Both the position numbers and the translations under genes were made by a program. Shown in pieces: positions 45,738 through 55,227 of a stretch of DNA of 64,000 bases. Location of the stretch: assembly GCF_039691755.1 (NCBI RefSeq), contig NZ_CP137552.1, positions 558,001-622,000 of the forward strand, read 5' to 3'. Position 1 is the first letter of the stretch; each line of letters begins with the position of its first letter. Origin of the DNA: Halomonas sp. Bachu 37. Its GTDB lineage: Bacteria > Pseudomonadota > Gammaproteobacteria > Pseudomonadales > Halomonadaceae. Below the pieces are notes generated by a model. The model saw only the letters and a program-made list of their open reading frames with translations, ran no database searches and was not told the origin of the DNA.

Positions 45738-46532
45738 ATGTGTGAATTGCTGGGCATGAGCGCCAACGTGCCGACGGATATCTGCTTCAGTTTCTCGGGT
45801 TTTCTGCATCGTGGCGGCGGCACCGGGCCACATCGGGATGGTTGGGGAATCGCCTTCTACGAAGAGGGCGGATACCGTGAATTTCGTGACCCGTACCCCT
45901 CTGTCGACTCGCCTATCGCCCGGTTGATCTGCGACTACCCGATCAAGTCCCGGGTGGTCATCAGTCACATTCGTCACGCTAACGTCGGCAATGTGCGCCT
46001 GGCCAATACCCACCCCTTCACCCGTGAGATGTGGGGGCGGCCGTGGTGCTATGCCCACAACGGGCAGTTGGAAGGCTGGCAAACGTTACCGCTGGTGTTC
46101 TATACGCCGGTGGGAGATACCGACAGCGAACATGCCTTCTGCTGGTTGATAAGCGAGCTACGACAAGCTTTTCCCCGACCGCCTGACGAGGCCGACGTCC
46201 TGTGGAAGTTCCTGCACGGCTTGTGCGAGTACCTGCGCGGACTGGGCGTGTTCAACCTGCTGCTTTCCGATGGCGAGTACCTGTATACCTACTGTTCCAC
46301 CAAGCTTGCGCATATCACCCGACAAGCGCCTTTTGGCGAAGCCGAACTTTCCGATGCTGAAATCACGGTCAACTTCGCCGAGCACACCACTGCAGACGAT
46401 GTGGTTTCGGTCATCGCCACCCAGCCGTTGACTCACAATGAAACATGGCAGCATTTGATGCCGGGCGAGCTCCTGGTGTGGCACGACGGGATCATACAGG
46501 CACGCTATAGTAGTAATTCAAGCAGTACTTAA
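45738..46532 (+). CDS. yafJ: Class II glutamine amidotransferase (YafJ family)
   Basis: The 264-residue protein begins with the Ntn-type catalytic Cys2 (MCELLGMSANVP) that becomes N-terminal after Met removal. It contains GPHRDGWGIAFYEE, SHIRHANVG, HPFTREMWGRPWCYAHNGQL and GDTDSEHAFC. These are the glutaminase-site features of the YafJ/DUF4062-like GATase group. No synthase domain is attached and the acceptor reaction is unknown. Its TAA stop lies in the TTAA target duplication of the IS5 copy that follows. Confidence 0.92.
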   Translation: MCELLGMSANVPTDICFSFSGFLHRGGGTGPHRDGWGIAFYEEGGYREFRDPYPSVDSPIARLICDYPIKSRVVISHIRHANVGNVRLANTHPFTREMWGRPWCYAHNGQLEGWQTLPLVFYTPVGDTDSEHAFCWLISELRQAFPRPPDEADVLWKFLHGLCEYLRGLGVFNLLLSDGEYLYTYCSTKLAHITRQAPFGEAELSDAEITVNFAEHTTADDVVSVIATQPLTHNETWQHLMPGELLVWHDGIIQARYSSNSSST

Positions 46533-47762
46533 GGAAACGCTGCACAAATCCCACCGCAGCTGCCTGATTGGTACCGGCGGGGTATAATCTGACCTTCCTG
46601 CCACCGTCTGACAGAGCCACCCGATGAAGCAGATCTCGTTTGCCCAAGCCGAGCACCAGAACAAGAAAAAAGTCACCCGCCGCGAGCGGTTCCTGGCCCA
46701 GATGGAGGCGCTAGTGCCTTGGCAACGGCTGATCGATGCACTGTCGCCGTCCTACTTTCCCAACGCGGCAGGCAAGCGCGGCCGGCCCCCCATCGGCCTG
46801 GAGCGCATGCTGCGGATCTACTTCCTGCAGCAGTGGTACGCGCTTGCCGATGAGGCGCTCGAAGATGCCATCTACGATAGCCAGGCCATGCGTGACTTCA
46901 TTGGTATCGACCTGGCCATCGAGAGTGTGCCGGACGCGACCACGCTGCTGCGTTTCCGCCACTTGTTGGAGAAGCATGCGCTGACCCAGCGGATCTTCGA
47001 GGAAATCAATGCCCATCTGACCGAGAAGGGCCTGTTCATGCGCGAGGGCACCATTGTCGATGCCACCATCGTGGCGGCGGCGCCTTCCACCAAGAACAAG
47101 GCCAAGCAACGCGATCCGGAGATGAAGCAGACCAGGAAGGGCAAGCAGTATTACTTTGGCATGAAGGCTCATATCGGCGTTGATGCCGTCACCGGGCTGG
47201 CTCACAGTGTCACTGCCACCTCGGCCAATGTCGCCGATGTCACCATGGTGAACCAGCTGGTCCGAGACGATGACAAGCAGGTATACGGCGACGCGGGTTA
47301 CACCGGCATGTGGAAGTATCTGGACGAAGAGAAGGATGCCCCGGCCTCCCGCTGCTGTGTTGCCGCCAAGCGCAGCCCCATCAAGAAGATGGAAGACAGC
47401 CCCATGAAAACGCTGCTGCTGGCAATCGAGAAGGCCAAGGCCAGCATCCGCTCCAAGGTCGAGCATCCGTTTCATGTCATCAAGAACCTCTTCGGCTACC
47501 GCAAGGTGCGCTACAAGGGGTTGGCCAAGAACCAAGCGCAGCTATTCAGCCTGTTCGGACTGGCCAATTTGGTACTGGCGACACGATGCGAAGGCCGAGT
47601 TGACGGGGCCAGTGCGCCTTGAATCTGCCCTGTCAGCCGGATAGTCCGGCTGGCAGGAAAAACAGACCACCTAAGGTGGTTAGAAAATGATCGCTGACTC
47701 GGTGATTTTGCTACTCTGAGTCCTTCAGTCGCTCAGAGGCTAATTGATCAGCGGTTCCTTAA
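46529..47762 (+). mobile_element. Complete IS5-family insertion sequence with TTAA duplication
   Basis: The element runs from 46533 to 47758 (1226 bp). The ends read GGAAACGCTGCACAAAT and, reversed, GGAACCGCTGATCAATT (13 of 17 identical). TTAA is repeated on both sides (46529-46532 and 47759-47762), in agreement with the YTAR target of the IS5 group. One intact transposase gene fills it. It lies between yafJ and fadD. Confidence 0.9.
46624..47622 (+). CDS. IS5-family transposase
   Basis: The 332-residue DDE transposase begins with the DUF772-like N-terminus (RRERFLAQMEALVPWQRLIDAL, RGRPPIGLERMLRIYFLQQWY) and has the catalytic acids in GTIVDATIV, VYGDAGYTG and KVEHPFHVIKNLFGYRKVRYKG. It is unbroken, so the copy could be active. 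The same class of enzyme is a plausible mover of the CTAG-flanked MITE at 2603-2873, though the terminal repeats differ, so this particular protein probably is not. Confidence 0.95.
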   Translation: MKQISFAQAEHQNKKKVTRRERFLAQMEALVPWQRLIDALSPSYFPNAAGKRGRPPIGLERMLRIYFLQQWYALADEALEDAIYDSQAMRDFIGIDLAIESVPDATTLLRFRHLLEKHALTQRIFEEINAHLTEKGLFMREGTIVDATIVAAAPSTKNKAKQRDPEMKQTRKGKQYYFGMKAHIGVDAVTGLAHSVTATSANVADVTMVNQLVRDDDKQVYGDAGYTGMWKYLDEEKDAPASRCCVAAKRSPIKKMEDSPMKTLLLAIEKAKASIRSKVEHPFHVIKNLFGYRKVRYKGLAKNQAQLFSLFGLANLVLATRCEGRVDGASAP

Positions 47763-48074
47763 GCGTTAAGCCGTCCTTATGCCTAGTATTGCTTACGCTT
47801 AAGTGTTAGCAGACATGCCGGCAAACCTGCTTCCATTATCAAGTAGCTTGATGGTTGTGAGGCTAAAGTTGAAACGCAGGTTTCAATCGCTCGTTTTACA
47901 GCTTGGAGACGGTGGTTTATCGTATATCCCGACTTGCGAAGGTAATCACCGCGCAGGAAAAAGCAATGGTCTCCATACCGGGTTCGAGGGCAGATGGCTT
48001 CTGCAACGAACTGGCAACGCGGGGACCATCGCTTACGCCATGTCACTTGTCAGAATAACAAACGGAGATTGCCC
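47763..48074 (+). promoter_or_regulatory. Upstream region of fadD
   Basis: This 312-base region between the IS5 copy and fadD contains no gene. It holds the PsrA-like palindrome at 47869-47886 and, downstream, an AT-rich stretch with TATCGTATATC (about 47919-47929) that could serve as -10. The original sequence upstream of the operator is separated from it by the IS insertion, about 107 bases before the operator. Confidence 0.55.
47869..47886. promoter_or_regulatory. PsrA-like fatty-acid operator
   Basis: TTGAAAC-GCAG-GTTTCAA is a perfect 7+7 palindrome with a 4-base spacer. It fits the G/CAAAC(n2-4)GTTTG/C-type motif described for the TetR-family regulator PsrA of Pseudomonas, which represses fatty-acid degradation genes until long-chain fatty acids bind. 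The position 189 bases before fadD makes this role likely. Confidence 0.65.
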
Positions 48075-49745
48075 ATGAGCGAGCACGCCAATGCACCGGT
48101 ACTACAGGGGCCTGCACTGGAAGGTCTGGATCAGTACGACTCCGTCACCGATGTGTTTCATGCGGCGGTCGGCCGTTTCAAGACGAAGCCGGCGTTTTCC
48201 TGCATGGGACGGACGCTGACGTTCGATGATCTGGATCGTCTTTCGGGAGATTTTGCCGCCTGGCTGCAGCATGAAACCAATCTCGAGCCAGGTGATCGAA
48301 TCGCCATCCAGTTGCCCAACCTGCTGCAGTTTCCCGTAGCGGTATTCGGCGCCCTGCGTGCCGGTCTGGTGGTGGTCAATACCAATCCGCTCTACACCGA
48401 GCGGGAAATGGCCCATCAGTTCAAGGACTCCGGTGCCAAGGCAATCGTGATTCTAGCCAACATGGCCGACAAGCTCGAAAGAATCCTCGACAAGACCGAT
48501 ATCCAGCATGTGGTTGTCACCCAAATCGCCGATTTGCATGGCTTTCCCAAGCGCTTGTTGATCAATGCCGCCGTCAAATACGTCAAGAAAATGGTGCCTT
48601 CCTACTCGCTACCGGGCGCGGTGTCGATGCGCGATGCCCTCGGCAAGGGCGCTTCATTGAATCATCGGGATATCCAGCGTAGCCCGCACGACCTGGCGGC
48701 ATTGCAATACACCGGTGGCACGACGGGCATGCCCAAGGGCGCCATGCTGACCCACGAGAACCTGATCGCCAACATGCTTCAGGCACGTACCGCGATCGGT
48801 GCCAACCTGAGTGATGGCGAAGAGCTGATTATTGCTCCGCTACCGGTTTATCATATCTATACCTTTACCGTTAATTGCCTGTTTTTGATGGAGACTGGCA
48901 ACCATTCGGTATTGATTACCAATCCTCGTGATCTGGATGGCTTCATCAAGGAGCTGAAAAAGCTCCCTTTCACGGGGTTCATCGGGTTGAATACGCTGTT
49001 CAATGCGCTGTGCAACCGTGATGACTTCAGACAGCTCGACTTCTCCAAGCTTCATCTGACCATTTCTGGCGGCATGGCGCTGACCAGGCCCGCCGCCAAG
49101 CGCTGGGAGGAGGTCACCGGTTGCCCGATCGCCGAAGGTTACGGTCTTACCGAAACGTCTCCCATCGTCAGCTTCAATCCCACCGACGCGATTCAATTGG
49201 GTACCATCGGCAAGCCGGTGGCCGGTACCGCGGTCAAGGTTGTCGATGCGGATAACAATGATGTTGCACTGGGCGAGCCGGGCGAGCTCTGCGTGAAGGG
49301 ACCTCAGGTCATGAAAGGGTACTGGCAGCGCGAAGAGGAGACCGCTGCTTCGGTGGATGCCGAGGGTTGGTTCCATACGGGCGATATCGCCGTTCTCCAG
49401 GATGACGGCTACATCCGTATCGTCGACCGCAAGAAGGACATGATTCTGGTCTCGGGTTTCAATGTCTATCCCAACGAAGTGGAAGATGTCGTGGCAGCTC
49501 ACCCGGATGTCGTGGAGTCCGCTGCTGTGGGAGTTGCTGACGAGAATAGCGGTGAAGCCATCAAACTTTTCGTCGTATCCAAGAACCCTGAGCTTACGGC
49601 GGAAAGCCTGCGGGCCTGGTGCAAGAAGGAACTGACCGGCTACAAGGTGCCCAGATACATCGAATTCCGCGATGAACTTCCCAAGACCAATGTCGGCAAG
49701 GTTCTGCGGCGCCAATTGCGTGATGAAAAACCGGAGTCTGCGTAA
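48075..49745 (+). CDS. fadD: Long-chain fatty acid-CoA ligase
   Basis: The 556-residue AMP-forming ligase activates fatty acids for beta-oxidation or lipid use. The P-loop-like YTGGTTGMPKGAMLTHEN, GYGLTETSP, and the hinge segment GWFHTGDIAVLQDDGYI with DRKKDMILVSGFNVYP are intact. The ATG at 48075 has GGAGATTGCCC; a longer in-frame start upstream lacks support. A PsrA-like operator lies upstream and a strong terminator downstream. Confidence 0.96.
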   Translation: MSEHANAPVLQGPALEGLDQYDSVTDVFHAAVGRFKTKPAFSCMGRTLTFDDLDRLSGDFAAWLQHETNLEPGDRIAIQLPNLLQFPVAVFGALRAGLVVVNTNPLYTEREMAHQFKDSGAKAIVILANMADKLERILDKTDIQHVVVTQIADLHGFPKRLLINAAVKYVKKMVPSYSLPGAVSMRDALGKGASLNHRDIQRSPHDLAALQYTGGTTGMPKGAMLTHENLIANMLQARTAIGANLSDGEELIIAPLPVYHIYTFTVNCLFLMETGNHSVLITNPRDLDGFIKELKKLPFTGFIGLNTLFNALCNRDDFRQLDFSKLHLTISGGMALTRPAAKRWEEVTGCPIAEGYGLTETSPIVSFNPTDAIQLGTIGKPVAGTAVKVVDADNNDVALGEPGELCVKGPQVMKGYWQREEETAASVDAEGWFHTGDIAVLQDDGYIRIVDRKKDMILVSGFNVYPNEVEDVVAAHPDVVESAAVGVADENSGEAIKLFVVSKNPELTAESLRAWCKKELTGYKVPRYIEFRDELPKTNVGKVLRRQLRDEKPESA

Positions 49746-49855
49746 GCCGTGGTGTTCTCGCAAGACTAGCAAAGACTTTGGTTGCCGCCTGTCCGTCTCC
49801 GCGTTTTTCCCACACGCATTAGGCGCACTTGGTGCGACAGCGTTACAATGAACTG

Positions 49856-49887
49856 CTCGCCTCGTCATCGAGGCGAGTGGTTTTTTT
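49856..49887 (+). terminator. Terminator after fadD
   Basis: CTCGCCTCG (49856-49864) and CGAGGCGAG (49869-49877) form a perfect 9-base stem with a TCAT loop, followed by TGG and seven T. It ends the fadD transcript about 110 bases after the stop codon. Confidence 0.92.
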
Positions 49888-49971
49888 GTTACTGACGTTT
49901 CTGTGACTGGCATTTCTGTGACTGGAGTAGCTGTTCCCATCGTGACCCCTGATTCTCACCAATCCCCCGAA

Positions 49972-52900
49972 ATGACCGCACCAACGTTGCATGCCATCAG
50001 GCAAGGCCTGGGGAGCGTCATGCTGCGTGATGCCTATCGCCTGGAGAACAAGTTAGGCGGCCTGGAAAGACGTGTACGCGAAGGCAAGCCGGTGAATCGT
50101 GGCGTAGGCGAGCTGCAGCGGGAATTCAGCCGAGCGCGAGCGGTCCTGGCCCGCCGTCAGGCCCAGCCAGTCACGCTCAATTATCCGCCGGACCTGCCCG
50201 TGGTCGAGCGGCGGCAGGATATTCTCAAGGCTCTGGAACAGCACCAGGTTGTAGTTGTGGCGGGGGAGACCGGTTCGGGCAAGACGACTCAGCTACCCAA
50301 GCTCTGTCTCGAGCTGGGATTGGGTCGACGCGGCTTAATCGGCCATACCCAGCCTCGTCGTCTGGCCGCACGGTCGGTGGCGACCCGCCTGGCGGAGGAA
50401 CTTGAAGTCCCGCTGGGCGAGCAGGTCGGCTATCAGGTGCGCTTCACCGACCAGAGCAGCGAGTCGACACTGGTCAAGCTGATGACCGATGGCATCCTGC
50501 TGGCGGAAACCCAACATGACCCCCAGCTCAAACGCTACGATGCGATCATTATCGACGAAGCCCACGAACGTAGCCTCAATATCGATTTCCTGTTGGGGTA
50601 TCTGAAGCGCCTGTTGCCCAAACGGCCCGACCTGAAAGTCATCATCACCTCGGCGACCATCGATGTGGAGCGCTTTGCGGCACACTTCGGCAGTGTGGAA
50701 AAGCCGGCCCCCGTGGTTGCGGTATCCGGGCGCACTTATCCCGTCGAGACTCACTATCGCCCTCTGGTGCGCGACGCCGAGGATGAAGAAGACCGTACCC
50801 TGCAGGAGGGGATTCTCCACGCAGTGGAGGAGATCGCAATCATCGAGCGTGAGAAGGGCTGGCTCCACGGCCCGCGAGATGTGCTGGTATTTCTCCCGGG
50901 AGAGCGGGAAATCCGTGAGACCGCCGACACCCTGCGCCGTGCCGATTTGCGCGACACCGAGATATTGCCCCTCTACGCGCGGCTCTCCAACGCCGAACAG
51001 AACCGCGTCTTCAGCGCGCACCGTGGCCGCCGTATCGTCCTGGCCACCAATGTGGCGGAAACGTCGCTGACCGTGCCGGGCATCCGCTACGTGATCGATC
51101 CGGGGCTTGTGCGTATCAGTCGCTACAGTTATCGCGCCAAGATCCAGCGCTTGCCGGTGGAGGCTGTGAGCCAGGCCAGCGCCAACCAGCGCAAGGGGCG
51201 TTGTGGCCGGGTGGCGCCGGGGGTCTGTATCCGCCTCTATGGTGAAGAGGATTTCCTTGGCCGACCGGAGTTCACCGACCCCGAAATCCAGCGTACCAAC
51301 CTGGCGTCGGTGATTCTCTCGATGCTGGCGCTCAAGCTGGGCGATATCGAGAAATTTCCCTTTGTCGATCCACCTGATTCGCGATTTGTCAAGGATGGGT
51401 TTCGCCTGTTGTTCGAGCTGGGCGCGGTCAGCGAGCAGCAGCGCCTGACTCCGATGGGGCGCAAGCTGGCCCGCTTGCCCATCGACCCGCGCCTGGCGCG
51501 CATGGTGCTGGCAGGAGCCGAGCGGGGCAGCTTGCGCGATGTACTTATCGTGGTCTCGGCCCTGGCGATTCAGGACCCCCGCGAACGTCCGGCGGACAAG
51601 CGTCAGGCAGCCGACCAGGCTCACCAGCGCTGGCATGATCCCGATTCCGATTTTGTCGCCCTGCTCAATGTATGGCATGGCTTCGACAATGCTCGGGAGT
51701 CGCTTTCAGGCAACCGGCTGCGCCGTTGGTGTCGCGATCATTTCCTCAATTATCTGCGCTTGCGCGAATGGCATGATACGTTTCGCCAGCTGCGCCAATT
51801 GCTGCGTGACATGGACATCGAAGTGCCGCCACCGCCGCCTCGCGATGCCGATGAAAGCGAAGAGCAAGCGCGCCAGATGCGGCGCAAGACGTCGGACAAG
51901 ATGCACCAGGCGCTGTTGGCCGGGCTGCTCTCGAACCTTGGTCAATTGCTGGAAAATCGCGAATACCTCGGGGCGCGTAATCGCAAGTTCATGATTCATC
52001 CCGGCTCGGGGCTGGCCAAGAAAACGCCTAAATGGCTCATGGCATTCGAACTAGTGGAAACCTCGCGGCTGTTTGCCCGGACTGTGGCCAGGATCGACCC
52101 CAAATGGATAGAGCCGCAGGCGGAACATCTGGTCAAGCGTTCCTATAGCGAGCCGCACTGGGAGATGAAACGTGCCCAGGTAGTCGCCTTTGAACAGGTG
52201 ACGCTGTTCGGTCTGCCGATCGTGGCACGCCGCAAGGTGCATTTCGGCCCGGTGGACCCCGAGCTTTCCCGGGAAATCTTCATTCGCCGAGCTCTGGTGG
52301 AAGGGGAGTTTCGTACCCGGGGCGACTTCTTCGACCACAACCGCGCCTTGATCGCAGAGGTCGAGGCCCTTGAGGATCGTGCCCGGCGTCGGGATATTCT
52401 CGTCGATGAGGAGACGCTGTTCGCCTTCTACGATGAGCGGATTCCCGAAGGTATCGTCAACGGCAAGGGGTTCGAACATTGGCGCAAGGAGGCCGAGCGG
52501 CACCAGCCGGATCTGCTCAAGTTCGACCGCGCGGCGTTGCAGGCAAGGGACGCGCAGGATATTACCGAGCAACAGTACCCAGAACATATCACTCTCGGGG
52601 GCGTGGTGTACCCGCTGCATTACCACTTTTCGCCGGGCGCTGAAGATGACGGGGTGACGTTGACCGTTCCCGCGGCGATGCTGCCGCAACTGCCCAAGGC
52701 ACAGCTGGAGTGGCTGGTGCCGGGGCTGCTGCGGGAAAAGTGCATCGCGCTGTTGAAATCACTGCCCAAATCCGTACGCCGCCAGGTAGTGCCGATTCCC
52801 GACTGGGTAGATGCAGCCCTGGAGACGCTGATGCCGGAAAACCGGCCTTTGACCGACGCCTTGGGAGAGTTCATCCGCAGGCGGACTGGCGCGCGGGTGC

Positions 52901-53934
52901 ATCCGGACGACTGGCGCCTGGAGCAGCTCGAACCCCACTTGATCATGAATCTAAAGGTTGTTGACCATGCGGGGGAAACGCTGGGACAAGGACGCGATGC
53001 CCGTGAACTGGAGAAGCGCTTCGAAGCCGCTGCGGGCGAAGGGGCCAGGGCCTTGGCCGAGCAGGCCGCCGGGGAACCTGCCCTGGAAGGTATGCCCGAA
53101 ACCCCACTTCCCGAATCGCGGGTCACCACTCAGGCGGGAATTCGGGTGGAGGCCTTTCCCGCCCTGGTGGCGCACGGCAAACAGTTCAGAGTCGAGTTGT
53201 TCGATCATCCCGACAAGGCCTCGCTGGCGCATCGAGAGGGCATTGCGCGGCTGGCCATGGTGCGCCTGCCGGAGCAGGTCAAGGCGATACGTCGGCTGAA
53301 GGGAGTGGAAACTTGCGCGTTGCTGTTTGCCAAGGTGGGCAGCAAGCAGGCGCTGATGGATGACTTGGTGCTGGCCGTTTTCCAGGAGGTGATGGCGAAA
53401 GCTCCCTTGCCCCGTTCCCGTGACGAGTTAGACCAGCGTCTGAAAATCGGCCAGAGTGAACTGATAACGCAAGCCGAACACAAGGTGACGCAGGTAAGGG
53501 ACGCGCTGGAAGGGCATCTTGCGGTCAGCAAGGAGTTGAAGGGAAATCTTAATTTTTCCTTGGCGTTGATCTATAACGACGTCAAGGCGCAAATGCGCCA
53601 ACTGGTATATCCCGGATTCATCACTCAGTCGGGCACGTGGTTGAGCGAGTACCCACGTTATACCCAGGCGGCTCTGATCCGTTTGGAAAAGGCCCCGCGA
53701 GAACGGGGCCGCGACCAAATGCTGATGCAGGATGTCCAAGCCTTGGAAGCTCGCTGGAACGCCCGCCGTGAAAGCGAGAGGAGAGGTGAGGTAGAAGACC
53801 CCGAGCTTGTGGCATTCGGCTGGTGGTTGCAGGAGTTACGGGTCTCGCTTTTCGCGCAGCAGTTGGGTACCGCGATGCCGGTATCGGTCAAGCGCCTGGA
53901 GAAGCAGTGGCAGGAAATCATTGGCAGCGTTTAG
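49972..53934 (+). CDS. hrpA: ATP-dependent RNA helicase HrpA
   Basis: The protein is 1320 residues from the ATG at 49972 (1343 if the GTG at 49903 is used). The DEAH helicase core is complete: GETGSGKTTQLPK (about 98-110), IIIDEAHERSLN, ITSATIDVERF, VFLPGEREI, LATNVAETSLTVPGI and QRKGRCGRVAPG. HA2, OB-fold and the long C-terminal DUF3418 region follow. HrpA acts on RNA, with proposed roles in fimbrial mRNA processing and stalled ribosomes in E. coli. Confidence 0.95.
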   Translation: MTAPTLHAIRQGLGSVMLRDAYRLENKLGGLERRVREGKPVNRGVGELQREFSRARAVLARRQAQPVTLNYPPDLPVVERRQDILKALEQHQVVVVAGETGSGKTTQLPKLCLELGLGRRGLIGHTQPRRLAARSVATRLAEELEVPLGEQVGYQVRFTDQSSESTLVKLMTDGILLAETQHDPQLKRYDAIIIDEAHERSLNIDFLLGYLKRLLPKRPDLKVIITSATIDVERFAAHFGSVEKPAPVVAVSGRTYPVETHYRPLVRDAEDEEDRTLQEGILHAVEEIAIIEREKGWLHGPRDVLVFLPGEREIRETADTLRRADLRDTEILPLYARLSNAEQNRVFSAHRGRRIVLATNVAETSLTVPGIRYVIDPGLVRISRYSYRAKIQRLPVEAVSQASANQRKGRCGRVAPGVCIRLYGEEDFLGRPEFTDPEIQRTNLASVILSMLALKLGDIEKFPFVDPPDSRFVKDGFRLLFELGAVSEQQRLTPMGRKLARLPIDPRLARMVLAGAERGSLRDVLIVVSALAIQDPRERPADKRQAADQAHQRWHDPDSDFVALLNVWHGFDNARESLSGNRLRRWCRDHFLNYLRLREWHDTFRQLRQLLRDMDIEVPPPPPRDADESEEQARQMRRKTSDKMHQALLAGLLSNLGQLLENREYLGARNRKFMIHPGSGLAKKTPKWLMAFELVETSRLFARTVARIDPKWIEPQAEHLVKRSYSEPHWEMKRAQVVAFEQVTLFGLPIVARRKVHFGPVDPELSREIFIRRALVEGEFRTRGDFFDHNRALIAEVEALEDRARRRDILVDEETLFAFYDERIPEGIVNGKGFEHWRKEAERHQPDLLKFDRAALQARDAQDITEQQYPEHITLGGVVYPLHYHFSPGAEDDGVTLTVPAAMLPQLPKAQLEWLVPGLLREKCIALLKSLPKSVRRQVVPIPDWVDAALETLMPENRPLTDALGEFIRRRTGARVHPDDWRLEQLEPHLIMNLKVVDHAGETLGQGRDARELEKRFEAAAGEGARALAEQAAGEPALEGMPETPLPESRVTTQAGIRVEAFPALVAHGKQFRVELFDHPDKASLAHREGIARLAMVRLPEQVKAIRRLKGVETCALLFAKVGSKQALMDDLVLAVFQEVMAKAPLPRSRDELDQRLKIGQSELITQAEHKVTQVRDALEGHLAVSKELKGNLNFSLALIYNDVKAQMRQLVYPGFITQSGTWLSEYPRYTQAALIRLEKAPRERGRDQMLMQDVQALEARWNARRESERRGEVEDPELVAFGWWLQELRVSLFAQQLGTAMPVSVKRLEKQWQEIIGSV

Positions 53935-54082
53935 GGTTTGGCTGGCAAAAATGCTCACGAGCGCACAAAGTTAATCTAATGCCTTCTGTGATTGGACCTG
54001 GGTCTTTGCGTACTATCGAGCAGGGCGCAGCGCCAAGCGCGAACAGGAGGGCAAAGGCGGCACGCCTCAAGGGGAGAGATAC

Positions 54083-55204
54083 ATGACAAACGTGGTGATT
54101 ACCGGCACAGGCCTGTTCACGCCGGAACACGCCATTGACAATGATGCCTTGGTGGCAACGTTCAATACCTGGGTGGATCGGGAAAATGCCCGTTACTCCC
54201 AGGCGATTGCCGCAGGTGAGCGCGAGCCGCTGGCATATTCCAGCAGCGAATTCATCGAAAAGGCCTCGGGCATCAAGAGCCGTTATGTGTTGGATGCCAC
54301 GGGTATCCTGGATCCCGAGCGCATGCGCCCCAGGCTACCGGTTCGCCAGAATGACGAGCCTTCCATTCAGTGTGAAATGGCACTCGATGCAGCACGCCAG
54401 GCGCTGACCGCTGCCGGGGTGAAAGCGCAGGATATCGATCTGGTGATCGTTGCCTGTTCCAACCTTGAGCGGGCCTATCCTGCCGTGGCCGTGGAGCTGC
54501 AGGATGCCCTGGGAGCCGGTGGCTACGGCTATGATATGAACGTCGCCTGTTCATCGGCAACGTTTGCCCTGGAGGCCGCAGCCAACGCCATCGTCTCCGG
54601 CAGCGTCAAGCGCGCACTGGTCGTCAATCCCGAGATATGTTCTGCCCACCTGAACTTTCGCGACCGCGATAGTCATTTCATCTTCGGCGATGCCTGTACG
54701 GCGATGGTGCTGGAAGCTGACGATATCGCCACTGCGCCGACCCGCTTCGAAATACTGGGAACGCGCCTGGTCACGCGCTTTTCCAATGCCATTCGCAACA
54801 ATGCAGGCTTTCTGAATCGGGTGACCGACAGCGATCCGTTGGAAAGCGACAAGTTGTTCGTCCAGGAAGGCCGTCGCGTATTCAAGGAAGTCTGTCCGCT
54901 GGTGGCCAAGCTGATCACTGATCACCTCGCTTCGTTGGAACTCAGCGGTGAGGACGTGACGCGAATGTGGTTGCACCAGGCCAATCGCCACATGAACGAC
55001 CTGATTGGCCGAAAGGTGCTGGGGTTCGAGCCGGATGAAACCCAGGCACCGATTATTCTGGACCACTATGCCAACACAAGCTCGGCGGGGTCGATCATTG
55101 CCTTTCACCTGCACCATGACCAGCTCGAGACCGGTGACATCGGCGTGATCTGTTCCTTCGGCGCCGGTTATAGTGCCGGCAGCGTCGTGGTACGTCGCTG
55201 TTGA
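54083..55204 (+). CDS. KAS III-like beta-ketodecanoyl-ACP synthase (PA3286 type)
   Basis: The 373-residue thiolase-fold enzyme has the FabH-type triad Cys156 (NVACSSATF), His298 (WLHQANRHMN) and Asn331 (HYANTSSAGS). The N-terminal GTGLFTPEHAIDNDALV and the FIEKASGIKSRYV, NFRDRDSHFIFGDA segments agree with Pseudomonas PA3286, which joins octanoyl-CoA from beta-oxidation to malonyl-ACP and feeds it back into fatty acid synthesis. A GGGGAGATAC site precedes the ATG. A fadD gene lies nearby. Confidence 0.9.
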   Translation: MTNVVITGTGLFTPEHAIDNDALVATFNTWVDRENARYSQAIAAGEREPLAYSSSEFIEKASGIKSRYVLDATGILDPERMRPRLPVRQNDEPSIQCEMALDAARQALTAAGVKAQDIDLVIVACSNLERAYPAVAVELQDALGAGGYGYDMNVACSSATFALEAAANAIVSGSVKRALVVNPEICSAHLNFRDRDSHFIFGDACTAMVLEADDIATAPTRFEILGTRLVTRFSNAIRNNAGFLNRVTDSDPLESDKLFVQEGRRVFKEVCPLVAKLITDHLASLELSGEDVTRMWLHQANRHMNDLIGRKVLGFEPDETQAPIILDHYANTSSAGSIIAFHLHHDQLETGDIGVICSFGAGYSAGSVVVRRC

Positions 55205-55227
55205 TGGCAATTAAGGAGGTTGTAGCC

